In this document: in pieces, positions 1-7,930 of the stretch
How the letters are laid out: each line of letters starts with the position of its first letter
How positions within the stretch are numbered: the stretch's first letter is position 1
Source of the DNA: Pseudomonas yangonensis
Lineage (GTDB): Bacteria; Pseudomonadota; Gammaproteobacteria; Pseudomonadales; Pseudomonadaceae
NCBI RefSeq assembly: GCF_009932725.1
Contig: NZ_BLJU01000005.1
Location: forward strand, 62,001-126,000
Reading direction: 5' to 3'
DNA length: 64,000 nucleotides
The notes under the pieces: model-generated
The model's input: only the letters and a program-made list of their open reading frames with translations
What the model was told of the DNA's origin: nothing
Database searches by the model: none
Made by a program: the position numbers and the translations under genes

Positions 1-1032
1 GCCTATACCCGCCGTGAGGCAGTTGGGGTGATCGCCGGTATCGTGCCATGGAACTTCCCGCTGATGATCGCCCTGTGGAAGATCATGCCGGCGCTGGCCT
101 GTGGCAACACCATCATCATCAAGCCGGCCGACGAAACCCCACTTACGGCGCTGCGTCTGGCAGAGCTGGCCATCGAGGCCGGCATTCCGGCGGGCGTGTT
201 CAACGTGCTGGTGGGCAAGGGATCGGAGGCGGGTTCGGCGCTGGTTGCTCACCCACTGGTGAGCAAGGTGTCGTTTACCGGCTCCACCGCCGTAGGTAAG
301 CAGGTAGGTGTCGCCGCGCTGCAGAACATGACCCGCTTCACCCTCGAGTTGGGCGGCAAGAACCCCATGCTGGTATTGGCCGATGCCGACATCGAAAAGG
401 CGGTCGCCGGGGCCATTGGCGGTGGCCTGCTCAACCAGGGGCAGGTCTGCGCCGCAGCGTCGCGCCTCTATGTGCATGCAAGCCGTTACAAGGACTTCGT
501 CGAAGCACTTACCGCTCAGGTCGCCGCCCTCAAGGTCGGCGCGGGTATGGACGCCGAGGCTCAGATCAACGCGCTGGTTTCGCGCAAGCAGCAGAGCAGC
601 GTGCTGAACTACCTCGACATCGCCCGCCGGGAAGGCGCCCGCTTCACCACTGGCGGTGGCAAGCCGGATCTTCCGGGTTACTTCGTGCAACCGACCGTAC
701 TGGCCGACGTTCAACAGACCATGACCAGCGCTCAGGAAGAGATCTTCGGCCCGGTGCTGTCGGTATTGCCCTTTGACGATATCGAGCAGGCGGTGACCAT
801 GGTCAATGACAGTCGTTACGGCCTGACCGCGAGCATCTGGAGCAACGACCTGGGCCGGGTGATGGACCTGATCCCGCGTATCGAGGCCGGTACGGTGTGG
901 GTCAACAACCACGTACCGGTCGACCCGAACATGCCGTTCGGTGGTTACAAGCAATCGGGGATCGGCCGAGAGTTCGGCAAGGCCGCCATCGAAGGCTTTA
1001 CCGAAAGCAAATCGGTGTGCATCACCTACTGA
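1..1032 (+). CDS. Aldehyde dehydrogenase (5' truncated by window edge)
   Basis: NAD(P)-dependent oxidation of an aldehyde to its acid. The reading frame is open from base 1, so the N-terminus lies outside the window. Visible family signatures are the PWNFP Rossmann segment, the FTGST nucleotide-binding stretch, the catalytic glutamate in LELGGKNP and the catalytic cysteine in GQVCAAASRLYV, and the C-terminal PFGGYKQSGIGRE typical of the superfamily. The GQVCAA context and C-terminus resemble phenylacetaldehyde/betaine-type dehydrogenases (FeaB-like), but the substrate cannot be read from this sequence. No following gene on the same strand is close enough to be an operon partner. Confidence 0.9.
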   Translation, partial: AYTRREAVGVIAGIVPWNFPLMIALWKIMPALACGNTIIIKPADETPLTALRLAELAIEAGIPAGVFNVLVGKGSEAGSALVAHPLVSKVSFTGSTAVGKQVGVAALQNMTRFTLELGGKNPMLVLADADIEKAVAGAIGGGLLNQGQVCAAASRLYVHASRYKDFVEALTAQVAALKVGAGMDAEAQINALVSRKQQSSVLNYLDIARREGARFTTGGGKPDLPGYFVQPTVLADVQQTMTSAQEEIFGPVLSVLPFDDIEQAVTMVNDSRYGLTASIWSNDLGRVMDLIPRIEAGTVWVNNHVPVDPNMPFGGYKQSGIGREFGKAAIEGFTESKSVCITY

Positions 1033-1242
1033 CGCCAGCCACGCCGCCCGACACAGCGGGCGGCATTCCCCGGAGCTGGGTAACACCTGCGCCGGCGGCC
1101 CCTGACAACCTGAGCGCAACCTATCCAGGTCCGCGGGCCTGACACCTCATCGACAACATCGAGGTGCTGTCCAGCATAGCCGGCCACCGGTGAGCGCGGA
1201 GCGGCGCAAGGCGCCACTCCTGCCCAACCGGATCTTAAAGGC

Positions 1243-1521
1243 TCAGTTGCGCCACTCGACGTCGAACGTTTCTCCGGCCATACGCTGCAGGTGGTCAACG
1301 ACTACGCCCTGGAGCTCGACCAGCTCGGCGTGATCAGGTGACTGCAGAGTGACGCGCAAACCGCCGTCGATCACCTGCAGTTCGCACACGGCCGGCTCGA
1401 AGGGAATGTGCGCGCTGGTCTCATCGAAACGCACCGCGAACTTATGACTCCAGTGGCGGCACAAGCGCGTCAGGCAACGGCCTGGCGCCGTCATGGGAAT
1501 TTCAGCATGGCTATTGAACAT
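1243..1521 (-). CDS. DUF2218 family small protein
   Basis: A 92-residue protein of the DUF2218 type: HKF…VRFDETSAHIPF near the middle and DVEWR at the C-terminus. The function of the family is unknown; members often sit near iron-uptake or detoxification genes. The start has a GAGGAC ribosome-binding site six bases upstream. It lies downstream of the HxlR regulator on the same strand, separated by about 90 bases, so the two may be co-transcribed. Confidence 0.7.
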   Translation of the reverse strand: MFNSHAEIPMTAPGRCLTRLCRHWSHKFAVRFDETSAHIPFEPAVCELQVIDGGLRVTLQSPDHAELVELQGVVVDHLQRMAGETFDVEWRN

Positions 1522-1610
1522 GAATGTGTCCTCATAAAAATTTGAAGCGGGACGGTACCCAGACAGGGCAATCTACGCCACCAGCCGGTCCGGTCTTGGC
1601 AAAGTTAAAG

Positions 1611-1973
1611 CTAACTTGCCCGGTAGGCGCGACGTGAGCGGCAGATATCGGCGTGATTGGCATCGGCCCATTGCACCAGCGCCTGCATCGGCTGCAGAAA
1701 TGACACCCCCAATGCCGTCAGCTGATATTCGACGCGCGGCGGCACCTCGGCGAACACTTCTCGCGAGATAAAGCCGTCCATTTCCAGGCGCTTGAGCGTG
1801 CGCGAGAGCATTTGCTTGGAAATGTCATCGATCTCACGGCCCAGTTCGTTGAAACGCAGCCTGCGCCCAGCCAGCGCCTCCAGCACCAGCAGACTCCATT
1901 GATCGCCAATGCGGTCGAGCACATCACGGATCGGGCAAGGGTGATCGAACATTAGGGTTTCGGCATTGGACAT
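1611..1973 (-). CDS. HxlR-family winged-helix regulator
   Basis: 120 residues when started at the ATG preceded by GGAGAGCCGCC; an in-frame upstream ATG (2003) lacks a ribosome-binding site. HxlR signature: CPIRDVLDRIGDQWSLLVL, LRFNEL, SKQMLSRTLKRLEMDGFISR and PPRVEYQLTALG. There is a cysteine at the start of the domain (in HPCPIRD), a position used as a redox or electrophile sensor in family members such as YodB/QorR. It is divergent from an NAD(P)-binding oxidoreductase gene, the usual arrangement for an HxlR repressor controlling a quinone- or aldehyde-detoxifying reductase. Confidence 0.9.
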   Translation of the reverse strand: MSNAETLMFDHPCPIRDVLDRIGDQWSLLVLEALAGRRLRFNELGREIDDISKQMLSRTLKRLEMDGFISREVFAEVPPRVEYQLTALGVSFLQPMQALVQWADANHADICRSRRAYRAS

Positions 1974-2123
1974 GGCGGCTCTCCGGTCAATCAAGGTCAC
2001 CACGAAATGACCTGGTCAGACTATGCTGACTTCTTGTGCAACGGGGACGCGAACAGTAGCATCGGATCGCTCAAAGGTCTACAAGTCAGACCATGTCAAA
2101 AAAGTAGATTAAAAGGAGTTCGC

Positions 2124-2735
2124 ATGTTACGCATCGCCCTGATTGGCGCCTCCGGCAACGCCGGCTCGTGCATCCTCAAGGAACTTTCCGACCGTGGCCA
2201 CAGTGTCACGGCCATCGCTCGCAACCCTGAACGCATCGCCGCGCTGCCCGGCGTAACCGCCGTGCAGGCTGATGCCCAGGACAAGGCAGCACTGAGCAAA
2301 GTGCTGGCCGGGCATGACGCCGTGGTAAGCGCCGCCCCGTTCGTCAGCACCGACCCGCAGACACTGATCGACGCTGTACGTAACGCTGGTGTCAAGCGCT
2401 ACCTGGTCGTCGGTGGCGCCGGCAGCCTGGAAATCGCTCCTGGCCAGCGTGTGATTGATCTGCCTGACTTTCCCGACGCCTATCGTCCTGAGGCTGCACG
2501 CGGTGCCGCGTTTCTCGAACGACTCAAGCAGGAACAGGAGCTGGACTGGAGCTTCCTGTCGCCCTCAGCAGAGTTCGTCCACGGCGAACGCACTGGCGTG
2601 TTCCGCCTGGGCAAGGATAGGTTGCTGAGCAACGAACAGGGCAGCCGTATCTCCTTCGAGGACTACGCCATTGCTCTGGTCGATGAAATCGAAGAGCCGA
2701 AACATTCACGTCAGCGTTTTACCGTCGGTTATTAA
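2124..2735 (+). CDS. NAD(P)-binding (NmrA/SDR-like) reductase
   Basis: 203 residues from the ATG that follows AAAAGGAGTTCGC; the longer frame from 2007 has no ribosome-binding site and would cover the divergent promoter. The N-terminal Rossmann motif IALIGASGNAGS is followed by VTAIARNPERI, YLVVGGAGSLE and a C-terminal SFEDYAIALVDEIE, as in atypical SDR/NmrA-like proteins (YwnB type). Probably a cytosolic NAD(P)H-dependent reductase. It is divergent from the HxlR gene and is followed after 10 bases by a SnoaL-like gene, so the pair is likely one HxlR-controlled transcript. Confidence 0.85.
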   Translation: MLRIALIGASGNAGSCILKELSDRGHSVTAIARNPERIAALPGVTAVQADAQDKAALSKVLAGHDAVVSAAPFVSTDPQTLIDAVRNAGVKRYLVVGGAGSLEIAPGQRVIDLPDFPDAYRPEAARGAAFLERLKQEQELDWSFLSPSAEFVHGERTGVFRLGKDRLLSNEQGSRISFEDYAIALVDEIEEPKHSRQRFTVGY

Positions 2736-2745
2736 GGAGAAGCCC

Positions 2746-3216
2746 ATGCCACACCTCGTGAAGAAATCACTGTTCGCCGCCACGCTGCTGCTGGCGGGCG
2801 TTACCGCCGTTTTCGCAGCCTCGGAGCAGCGTGATCTGGCCAAGGAGGAAGCCAACCGCACACTGGTCATCAACTTCTACGAACGCTTCTTCAATCAACA
2901 TCAGGTCGAAGAAGCCGCCAAGATCGTGGCCGAGGACTACAAGCAGCACAATCCGGACGTGCCGGACGGCAAAGCCCCCTTCGTCGGTTACTTCGCCGGC
3001 TTCTTCAAGGAGAACCCGCAGTCCCGTGCCCGTATCGTGCGCAGCGCAACCGACGGCGACCTGGTCTACCTGCACGTGCACTCGACAAACGGCCCCGATG
3101 ATCGCGGCCAGGCCGTGATGGATATCTTCCGCGTCGAAGACGGCAAGATCGTCGAGCACTGGGACATCATTCAGGACGTACCTGCCGAGTCGGCCAACGA
3201 CAACAGCATGTTCTAA
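2746..3216 (+). CDS. Secreted SnoaL/NTF2-like protein
   Basis: 156 residues, starting at the ATG after AAGGAGAAGCCC. It has a clear signal peptide (KK, then a hydrophobic stretch, with AVFAA as likely cleavage site), then a SnoaL-like fold: NFYERFFNQHQVEEA, YKQHNPDVPDG and the C-terminal DIFRVEDGKIVEHWDIIQ characteristic of SnoaL-like polyketide-cyclase-fold proteins. Likely periplasmic; the ligand is unknown. It is transcribed directly behind the NmrA-like reductase. Confidence 0.85.
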   Translation: MPHLVKKSLFAATLLLAGVTAVFAASEQRDLAKEEANRTLVINFYERFFNQHQVEEAAKIVAEDYKQHNPDVPDGKAPFVGYFAGFFKENPQSRARIVRSATDGDLVYLHVHSTNGPDDRGQAVMDIFRVEDGKIVEHWDIIQDVPAESANDNSMF

Positions 3217-3794
3217 TCGAGTGGCCGGGGCCTCCTGCCCCGGCTCTCACCCCCTCCCTGCCCCTACCTCATCACACAGGGCATACACCTCGCTGCCCCA
3301 GCACATGCCTGGAAGCCCCTCTTCGTTGACTCATCTCATAGGATGCAGCGGTTGCTGCGCTGACCGAGCAAACACATGCGCAGCTTGCCACCGGCCAGGG
3401 CGAGAATGACGTTGCCGCCAGGCACGTTCACCTGAATGGATTGGATTGGATTGGATTGGATTGGCGAAAAGGTTTCGACGAGGGCGACCAGCAAGCAGCG
3501 AAGTACTTGTTTCGCCGAGCACAAGTGACAGGCAACCGCTCTGATGCGGGATCAGGGCGGCTGCCAATCCACACCTGTCACTCCCTTGCAAGGCTTGGCG
3601 TTGCGCCGCTGGGCAAAGTAGCTCTCATCCATGGGCTACCTGGCAGCGCGTGAGACCCAGCGGCGCAGCCGGACGCACCGCTACACCGGGGCCAGCCGAC
3701 GATGGCCCCGTCTGCAGCAGTAAAACTCAACCCCCTTCGGGGAAACGAAGGGGTCACCAGCGCAGTGCGCGCCAGGTGCGCGACTCCCACTCAA
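3217..3794. other. Intergenic region with pentanucleotide repeat and hairpin
   Basis: No convincing gene. It holds five tandem ATTGG units (3441-3465) and, next to the permease stop codon, a hairpin with arms CCCCTTCG (3732-3739) and CGAAGGGG (3746-3753), which could end transcription of the leftward permease gene although no T-tract follows it on that strand. Confidence 0.6.
3441..3465. repeat. (ATTGG)5 tandem repeat
   Basis: Five perfect consecutive ATTGG units, preceded by a partial unit ATGG. Intergenic, between the SnoaL-like gene and the APC permease. Such short tandem repeats can vary in copy number by slippage; no gene start lies close enough to suggest phase variation. Confidence 0.9.
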
Positions 3795-5207
3795 CTAGTC
3801 AATATCGGGAGCAAACAACTTGCACTTCATGTACAGCTTGACCCACAGCAGTGCAATGATGCTCACCAGCAGCAGAATGCCACCAAGAATCTTGTAGACC
3901 AGCACCGTCATGTCCGGCGAAGGTGAGTTGTGCAGTGCGACGTATAGCATGGCGGCGATGCCGAGAACCTGCGGCAAAGGGTAAAACGGCGTCTTGAACG
4001 GCCGCGGCAGATGCGGCATACGGCTGCGCAGCACCAGCACATCGACGTGCGCCACCACATAGGCAAGCAGCCAACTGGTAGACGCAGCGATCACCAGCGG
4101 GATCAGCGAATCGATATCCATCAGGATCAGCGGAATCGCGATGATGACAGCCATGAACAGGATGCCCACCCAGGGCGTGCCAAAGCGCTGGCTGATGATC
4201 TTCATCTGCGGGAAGGCCTGACCGTTCTCGGCCATACCCTGCAGCATGCGCGGTACCGCCGCAAGCACCGTATTGACGGTGCTGCAGGTAGCGGTCACCG
4301 CCATCACCGCAGCGATGATCAGGCCGGCCTTGCCAAACACCGCATTGGCATAATCCAGATAAGGTAGAGGCGAGCCGGTAAGCGTCTCGACGTTCAGGTA
4401 ATAGGTGGCGCCGTAGACGAACAACAGGAAGATGGCAAGCATGGCGCACAGCGAGAGCATCATCGCACGCGGGATATTGCGCTGCGGTTTGTCCACCTCG
4501 TTGATCATTGGGCAGATGAACTCCACGCCCACCATCAGCCACATGGCCATCGCAACAAGGCCGATGAAGCTGCCATCGAAAACAGACTCAAGTCCCCAGC
4601 TAACTGGGGTACCGCTGATTTCGACATGGGGTTGGACGGCCCCACTAACCGCGCATAGACCGATCAGAGTCAGCGCCGTAACCAAAACGAATGACAGCAG
4701 GTTCTGTACCTTGGCGAATACGTCTGCACCAAGGATATTGGTCACCACCAGAACACAGAGAATAAAAAGCGGCAGTAGCAGGGGCGGGAACATACCTGGC
4801 AGCAGCTCATGGATGATCGCATCTACCAGGAACATCTCTACCGGAAGGGCCAGCATCGCGACCACCACGTAGCCGGCGAAGACCGCGACAATAGCCGGAA
4901 AATGGCCGATGGCTTTCTGGGTGTAAGTCGCCAGCGTACCCTCTTGAGGGAACATCAACGACAGCTCCGCAAAGCTCATGGCATTGAACTGTGCGAGGAC
5001 GAATGCAACCAGCATCGCTGCGATGAAGCCCAAGCCACCGATGCCGATTCCTTGGGTCGCAGTGATCATTGAGCCCTGCACGATCACCAGCCCCACGCAA
5101 ATGGCCATCATGGTGATGAACCCCAGTTTCTTGCGCTGCATAACAGTGGCGCTCCCGATCTTCGGCGCCTGCATTGAGGCAATGTCCGGGGCATTGGTCT
5201 TGTTCAT
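3795..5207 (-). CDS. APC-family amino acid/amine permease
   Basis: 470 residues with about twelve hydrophobic membrane spans. The first span carries the APC-type glycine-rich segment (GSMITATQGIGIGG), and the PFKTPFYPLPQ loop before the last spans is typical of the amino acid-polyamine-organocation superfamily. GVEFICPMINEVDKPQRNIPRA matches the conserved TM6-7 loop, shown here only in part. Inner-membrane uptake of an amino acid or amine is likely; the substrate is not evident. The start is preceded by GGGAGAATAAACAA. It stands alone on its strand. Confidence 0.9.
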   Translation of the reverse strand: MNKTNAPDIASMQAPKIGSATVMQRKKLGFITMMAICVGLVIVQGSMITATQGIGIGGLGFIAAMLVAFVLAQFNAMSFAELSLMFPQEGTLATYTQKAIGHFPAIVAVFAGYVVVAMLALPVEMFLVDAIIHELLPGMFPPLLLPLFILCVLVVTNILGADVFAKVQNLLSFVLVTALTLIGLCAVSGAVQPHVEISGTPVSWGLESVFDGSFIGLVAMAMWLMVGVEFICPMINEVDKPQRNIPRAMMLSLCAMLAIFLLFVYGATYYLNVETLTGSPLPYLDYANAVFGKAGLIIAAVMAVTATCSTVNTVLAAVPRMLQGMAENGQAFPQMKIISQRFGTPWVGILFMAVIIAIPLILMDIDSLIPLVIAASTSWLLAYVVAHVDVLVLRSRMPHLPRPFKTPFYPLPQVLGIAAMLYVALHNSPSPDMTVLVYKILGGILLLVSIIALLWVKLYMKCKLFAPDID

Positions 5208-5517
5208 TTGTTTATTCTCCCGCTCGGACCTCTCGGCCCAATGGCGCCCATAGATATGACGTCAGTCGCGTACCGCGTCGAGCCTTACTTTGCTACCACT
5301 GGACGGGGAATTCTTGCACCAGGCTGCCGGCGCCTTGCCCTGGCGTGTCATGACCGATGATTTCGCTGCAAGAAGCGAGCGTGCTCGCCCGACGCCATCA
5401 GCACAAGGGATGGCCAATGCACAGAGCGAGCTGAGATGTACACATAAAACGACCAGAGTAATGCCGATCATGCGGCCCCGGACGATTGGGCACGGAAGAA
5501 CGCCAGGGGCAGAGCTG
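5208..5517. other. Intergenic region upstream of permease
   Basis: Contains the permease 5' region and sequence with overlapping but unconvincing short frames on both strands. No recognisable protein motif, tRNA or clear repeat was seen before the integrase remnant begins. Confidence 0.4.
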
Positions 5518-5788
5518 CGAAGAAGTTCCAGGAGCGTTTTATGCGCCCTGCCCCATCTGGATTTGCTTCGATCCGCGTTCACGATCTGAAGCACACCTTC
5601 GGCCGAAGACTTCGAGCAGCTGGGGTAACGGAGGAAGACAGGAAGGCTCTGCTGGGGCACAAGAACGGCAGCATCACCAGTCACTGCGCGGCGCCGAGCT
5701 GGGCAAACTGATCGATGAAGCCAACAGGATTTCGGCCACCGACTCGCGCGGGCCGGCCCTGACAATTTTGAGGAGAATGGCAGGATGA
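5518..5788 (+). pseudogene. Tyrosine recombinase C-terminal remnant
   Basis: Translation gives the C-terminal catalytic part of a phage-type integrase: IRVHDLKHTFGRRLRAAGV, then EDRKALLGHKNGSITSH, and after a shift of reading frame AELGKLIDEANRI. In intact relatives this runs continuously as ITSHYSAAELGKLI, with the tyrosine nucleophile at the point where the frame breaks here. The N-terminal part is missing. It points toward the tRNA-Pro repeat and ends about 44 bases before it, as integrases of prophages at this site commonly do. It is therefore probably the scar of an earlier element, distinct from the resident island integrase, which is a DUF4102/P4-type protein of different sequence. Confidence 0.75.
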
Positions 5789-5831
5789 AAAAAGTCCCGC
5801 AAAAGTCCCTACGCTTCTACGTGTGAAGCGT

Positions 5832-5929
5832 CCATAAAAAAATCCAGTCACCGCTAAGTGACTGGATTTTCTAGGGATTTTTTGGTCGGGACGGAGTGAT
5901 TCGAACACTCTACCCCTTGCACCCCATGC
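5832..5929. repeat. attL: duplicated tRNA-Pro 3' end and terminator
   Basis: 98 bases repeating 47388-47484 with two differences (an extra A at 5877 and T for G at 5911). The copy comprises the terminator hairpin (TCCAGTCACC…GTGACTGGA) and the tRNA-Pro 3' half up to the anticodon region, then diverges (ATGC|GCTTATT versus ATGC|AAGTGCG). The complete tRNA is at the right end, so this is the displaced chromosomal 3' end and marks the left boundary of the island. Confidence 0.93.
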
Positions 5930-6060
5930 GCTTATTTTGTGGATTTCCATAGATCACCATAGACAACCACAAACAACGCAAAACCTAGTCTTTACGGGAC
6001 TTTCAGGCTATTTTTCCTTCCTGTAGCGTCCACTATCGTCCACCACCAGCTAAGCGTTTC

Positions 6061-6086
6061 GGTGGCACAAAAGTGGCACAAAATTC
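6061..6086 (+). promoter_or_regulatory. Putative integrase arm sites, left
   Basis: Two tandem copies of GTGGCACAAAA, 30 bases before the integrase start. The same pair, differing by one A in the spacer, occurs at 47339-47365 beside attR in the same orientation. In the excised circle they would flank the attachment core, as arm-type integrase sites do. Confidence 0.55.
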
Positions 6087-6116
6087 GGGCGCGAAAAATT
6101 TTACTAGGGGTAGAGA

Positions 6117-7511
6117 GTGGCCAAGCTGACGATCAAGCAACTGGAGGCCTTCACGGCTGCGGATCATGGAAAGGTCTTCCGAGAGGATGGTGGGCTGGTT
6201 GCCGAGGTGCGAGCTGGCGTTCGCGGAGTCACGGTTCAGTTCAGCTATGAATTCAAACTGGATGGCTCCAGAACCCGAAAGCGACTGGGTAGCTGGCCGA
6301 AGAAAAGCTTGGCGCAAATCCGAGCTGAGCGAGACGAAGCCCGGTCACTGGTCACGAAAGGCCTGCATCCTACCCTTGCCGCAAAAGCAGCGCGGATCGA
6401 AGCACAAACGGCGATTGCCACCACGATCGCTGAAGCAGAGCGTGAAGCCGCTGAAAACAAAACAGTGGCAGACCTGTTTGATGAGTGGATACGCGATGGC
6501 GTCTCTCGGCAGGATGGCAATGCTGAACTGATCCGCAGTTTCAAGAAGGACGTTCTGCCGCTGATTGGCAAGAAGCCGCTGCGCAACCTGACCGAGAAGG
6601 ATCTGCTCGCCGTCCTGCGATCGGTCAAATCTCGCGGTCTGAATCGCACAGTCGTCATCCGCAGCAAGGATATCGGCCAGATGCTGCGCTGGGGCGAGAA
6701 ACGCAAGCCATGGCGTGGCCTGATGGCTGACGGTAATCCTGCCGACCTGATTGACGTCAATAAGCTGCTCGACCATGACTACGAAGAACAGCGCGACCGA
6801 CTGCTCTCCCCTGACGAGATTCGCGAACTGCGCGATATCTTCGAGCGCCTTGAGCGTGACTACGAGGCCCTGCCCGCCGGCCAAAAATATTCGGGTATTC
6901 GCCCGGTTAACCCGCGTGTTCAGTGCGCAGTGTGGATCTGCCTGAGCACGCTTTGCCGCATCGGCGAGCTACTGAAATCTGAATGGCGGCATGTGGATCT
7001 GGACAAAGGCACTTGGTTCATCCCAGCCGAAGCGACCAAGGGCCATAAGGGTAAGCGCCAGGACCACCACGTCTTTCTCTCAGCCTTTGCTCTTGAGCAG
7101 TTCAAGCGACTGCACAAAGAAACAAGCGAAACGCCGTTCTGCTTCCCGAGCAAGGATGGCAAAAATCACGTTGACACCAAGACAGTCAGCAAGCTCGTCG
7201 GAGACCGACAGTGTCGCTTCAAGAACCGCAGCAAGCCCCTGGCCGGCCGGCATCATGACGACTCACTGGTACTGAGCAAGGGTATAAAGGGTGAATGGAC
7301 ACCGCACGACCTGCGTCGCACAGGTGCGACCATGATGCAGGAGCTCGGCGTCACACTGGAAATCATCGACCGTTGCCAGAACCACCTGCTTGGCGGGTCC
7401 AAGGTACGCCGGCACTATCTGCACCACGACTACGCCAAGGAGAAGACCGAAGCATGGCGGCTTCTAGGAGAGCGACTAGAAGCGACCCTGTTGACGCCAT
7501 CAACTGACTAG
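6117..7511 (+). CDS. Island tyrosine integrase (DUF4102/P4 type)
   Basis: 464 residues from a GTG start; no ATG lies near the beginning of the conserved N-terminus. The N-terminal DUF4102-like arm-binding part (residues about 1-100: KLTIKQLEAF, RTRKRLGSWPKKSLAQIRAER) precedes a SAM-like core-binding domain (ENKTVADLFDEWIRDG) and the catalytic domain. Catalytic residues visible: R281 (CRIGELLKSEWR), H397 and R400 (PHDLRRTGA), H423 (QNHLLGG) and nucleophile Y434 (RRHYLHHDY). Full length for the family, so likely active. Its place directly inside attL fits a role in integrating and excising the whole 5930-47387 segment at tRNA-Pro. Codon usage resembles the chromosome. Confidence 0.95.
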   Translation: MAKLTIKQLEAFTAADHGKVFREDGGLVAEVRAGVRGVTVQFSYEFKLDGSRTRKRLGSWPKKSLAQIRAERDEARSLVTKGLHPTLAAKAARIEAQTAIATTIAEAEREAAENKTVADLFDEWIRDGVSRQDGNAELIRSFKKDVLPLIGKKPLRNLTEKDLLAVLRSVKSRGLNRTVVIRSKDIGQMLRWGEKRKPWRGLMADGNPADLIDVNKLLDHDYEEQRDRLLSPDEIRELRDIFERLERDYEALPAGQKYSGIRPVNPRVQCAVWICLSTLCRIGELLKSEWRHVDLDKGTWFIPAEATKGHKGKRQDHHVFLSAFALEQFKRLHKETSETPFCFPSKDGKNHVDTKTVSKLVGDRQCRFKNRSKPLAGRHHDDSLVLSKGIKGEWTPHDLRRTGATMMQELGVTLEIIDRCQNHLLGGSKVRRHYLHHDYAKEKTEAWRLLGERLEATLLTPSTD

Positions 7512-7532
7512 TAACCCGCACAGGCAGCAACT

Positions 7533-7717
7533 GGCCGATTCTGTTGAAAAAGTCGGTTTCTGAGAGAGCTACTTTTCGGCAGCTCAAAATACGCTCGATT
7601 TCGGCGTTGCTACGTAAAACCAATACAGCTCCGCCTTCTGAGCGAACCAGATTTCAACGTCGCTCACGCTCTTTCATGGACAAAAATCGCGGCGGGACTT
7701 TTTCAACAGAATCGGCC
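7533..7717. mobile_element. MITE-like element with 22-bp perfect inverted repeats
   Basis: 185 bases bounded by perfect 22-base inverted repeats (7533-7554 and 7696-7717, outer end GGCCGATTCTGTTG, inner GAAAAAGTC). There is no transposase frame inside; the 66-codon frame there is incidental. The CTGTTGAAAAAGTC end resembles termini of some Pseudomonas insertion sequences, which suggests a non-autonomous derivative. No obvious target duplication is seen. Confidence 0.7.
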
Positions 7718-7930
7718 AAAGGCGGACGTCAGCCCAACAAATAAATCTGTCCCCTTTCCCACGCGAATCAAGAGCGATATCGTCGACAGCCGAAGTCGTA
7801 TTAAATCTCATAATCTAGTCATACAAGGTTGTCTGATTTCGACTGGCAGCCACAAAATTTAGGATGACTGAGTCCGTTCTTGACGGTTTCTGTTGCCCGC
7901 TACTTATCAAACGGTCTCGTTGGAGGAATG

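Noticed and set aside
2007..2123. N-terminal extension of the NmrA-like reductase
   Set aside because: A good ribosome-binding site precedes the ATG at 2124, and the extension would cover the promoter shared with the HxlR gene.
3429..3470. Possible CRISPR-like repeats
   Set aside because: The repeat is a contiguous five-base unit without spacers. No CRISPR array was seen anywhere in the window.
7544..7744. 66-codon frame within the MITE-like element
   Set aside because: It spans the inverted repeat and has no motif; an incidental frame.
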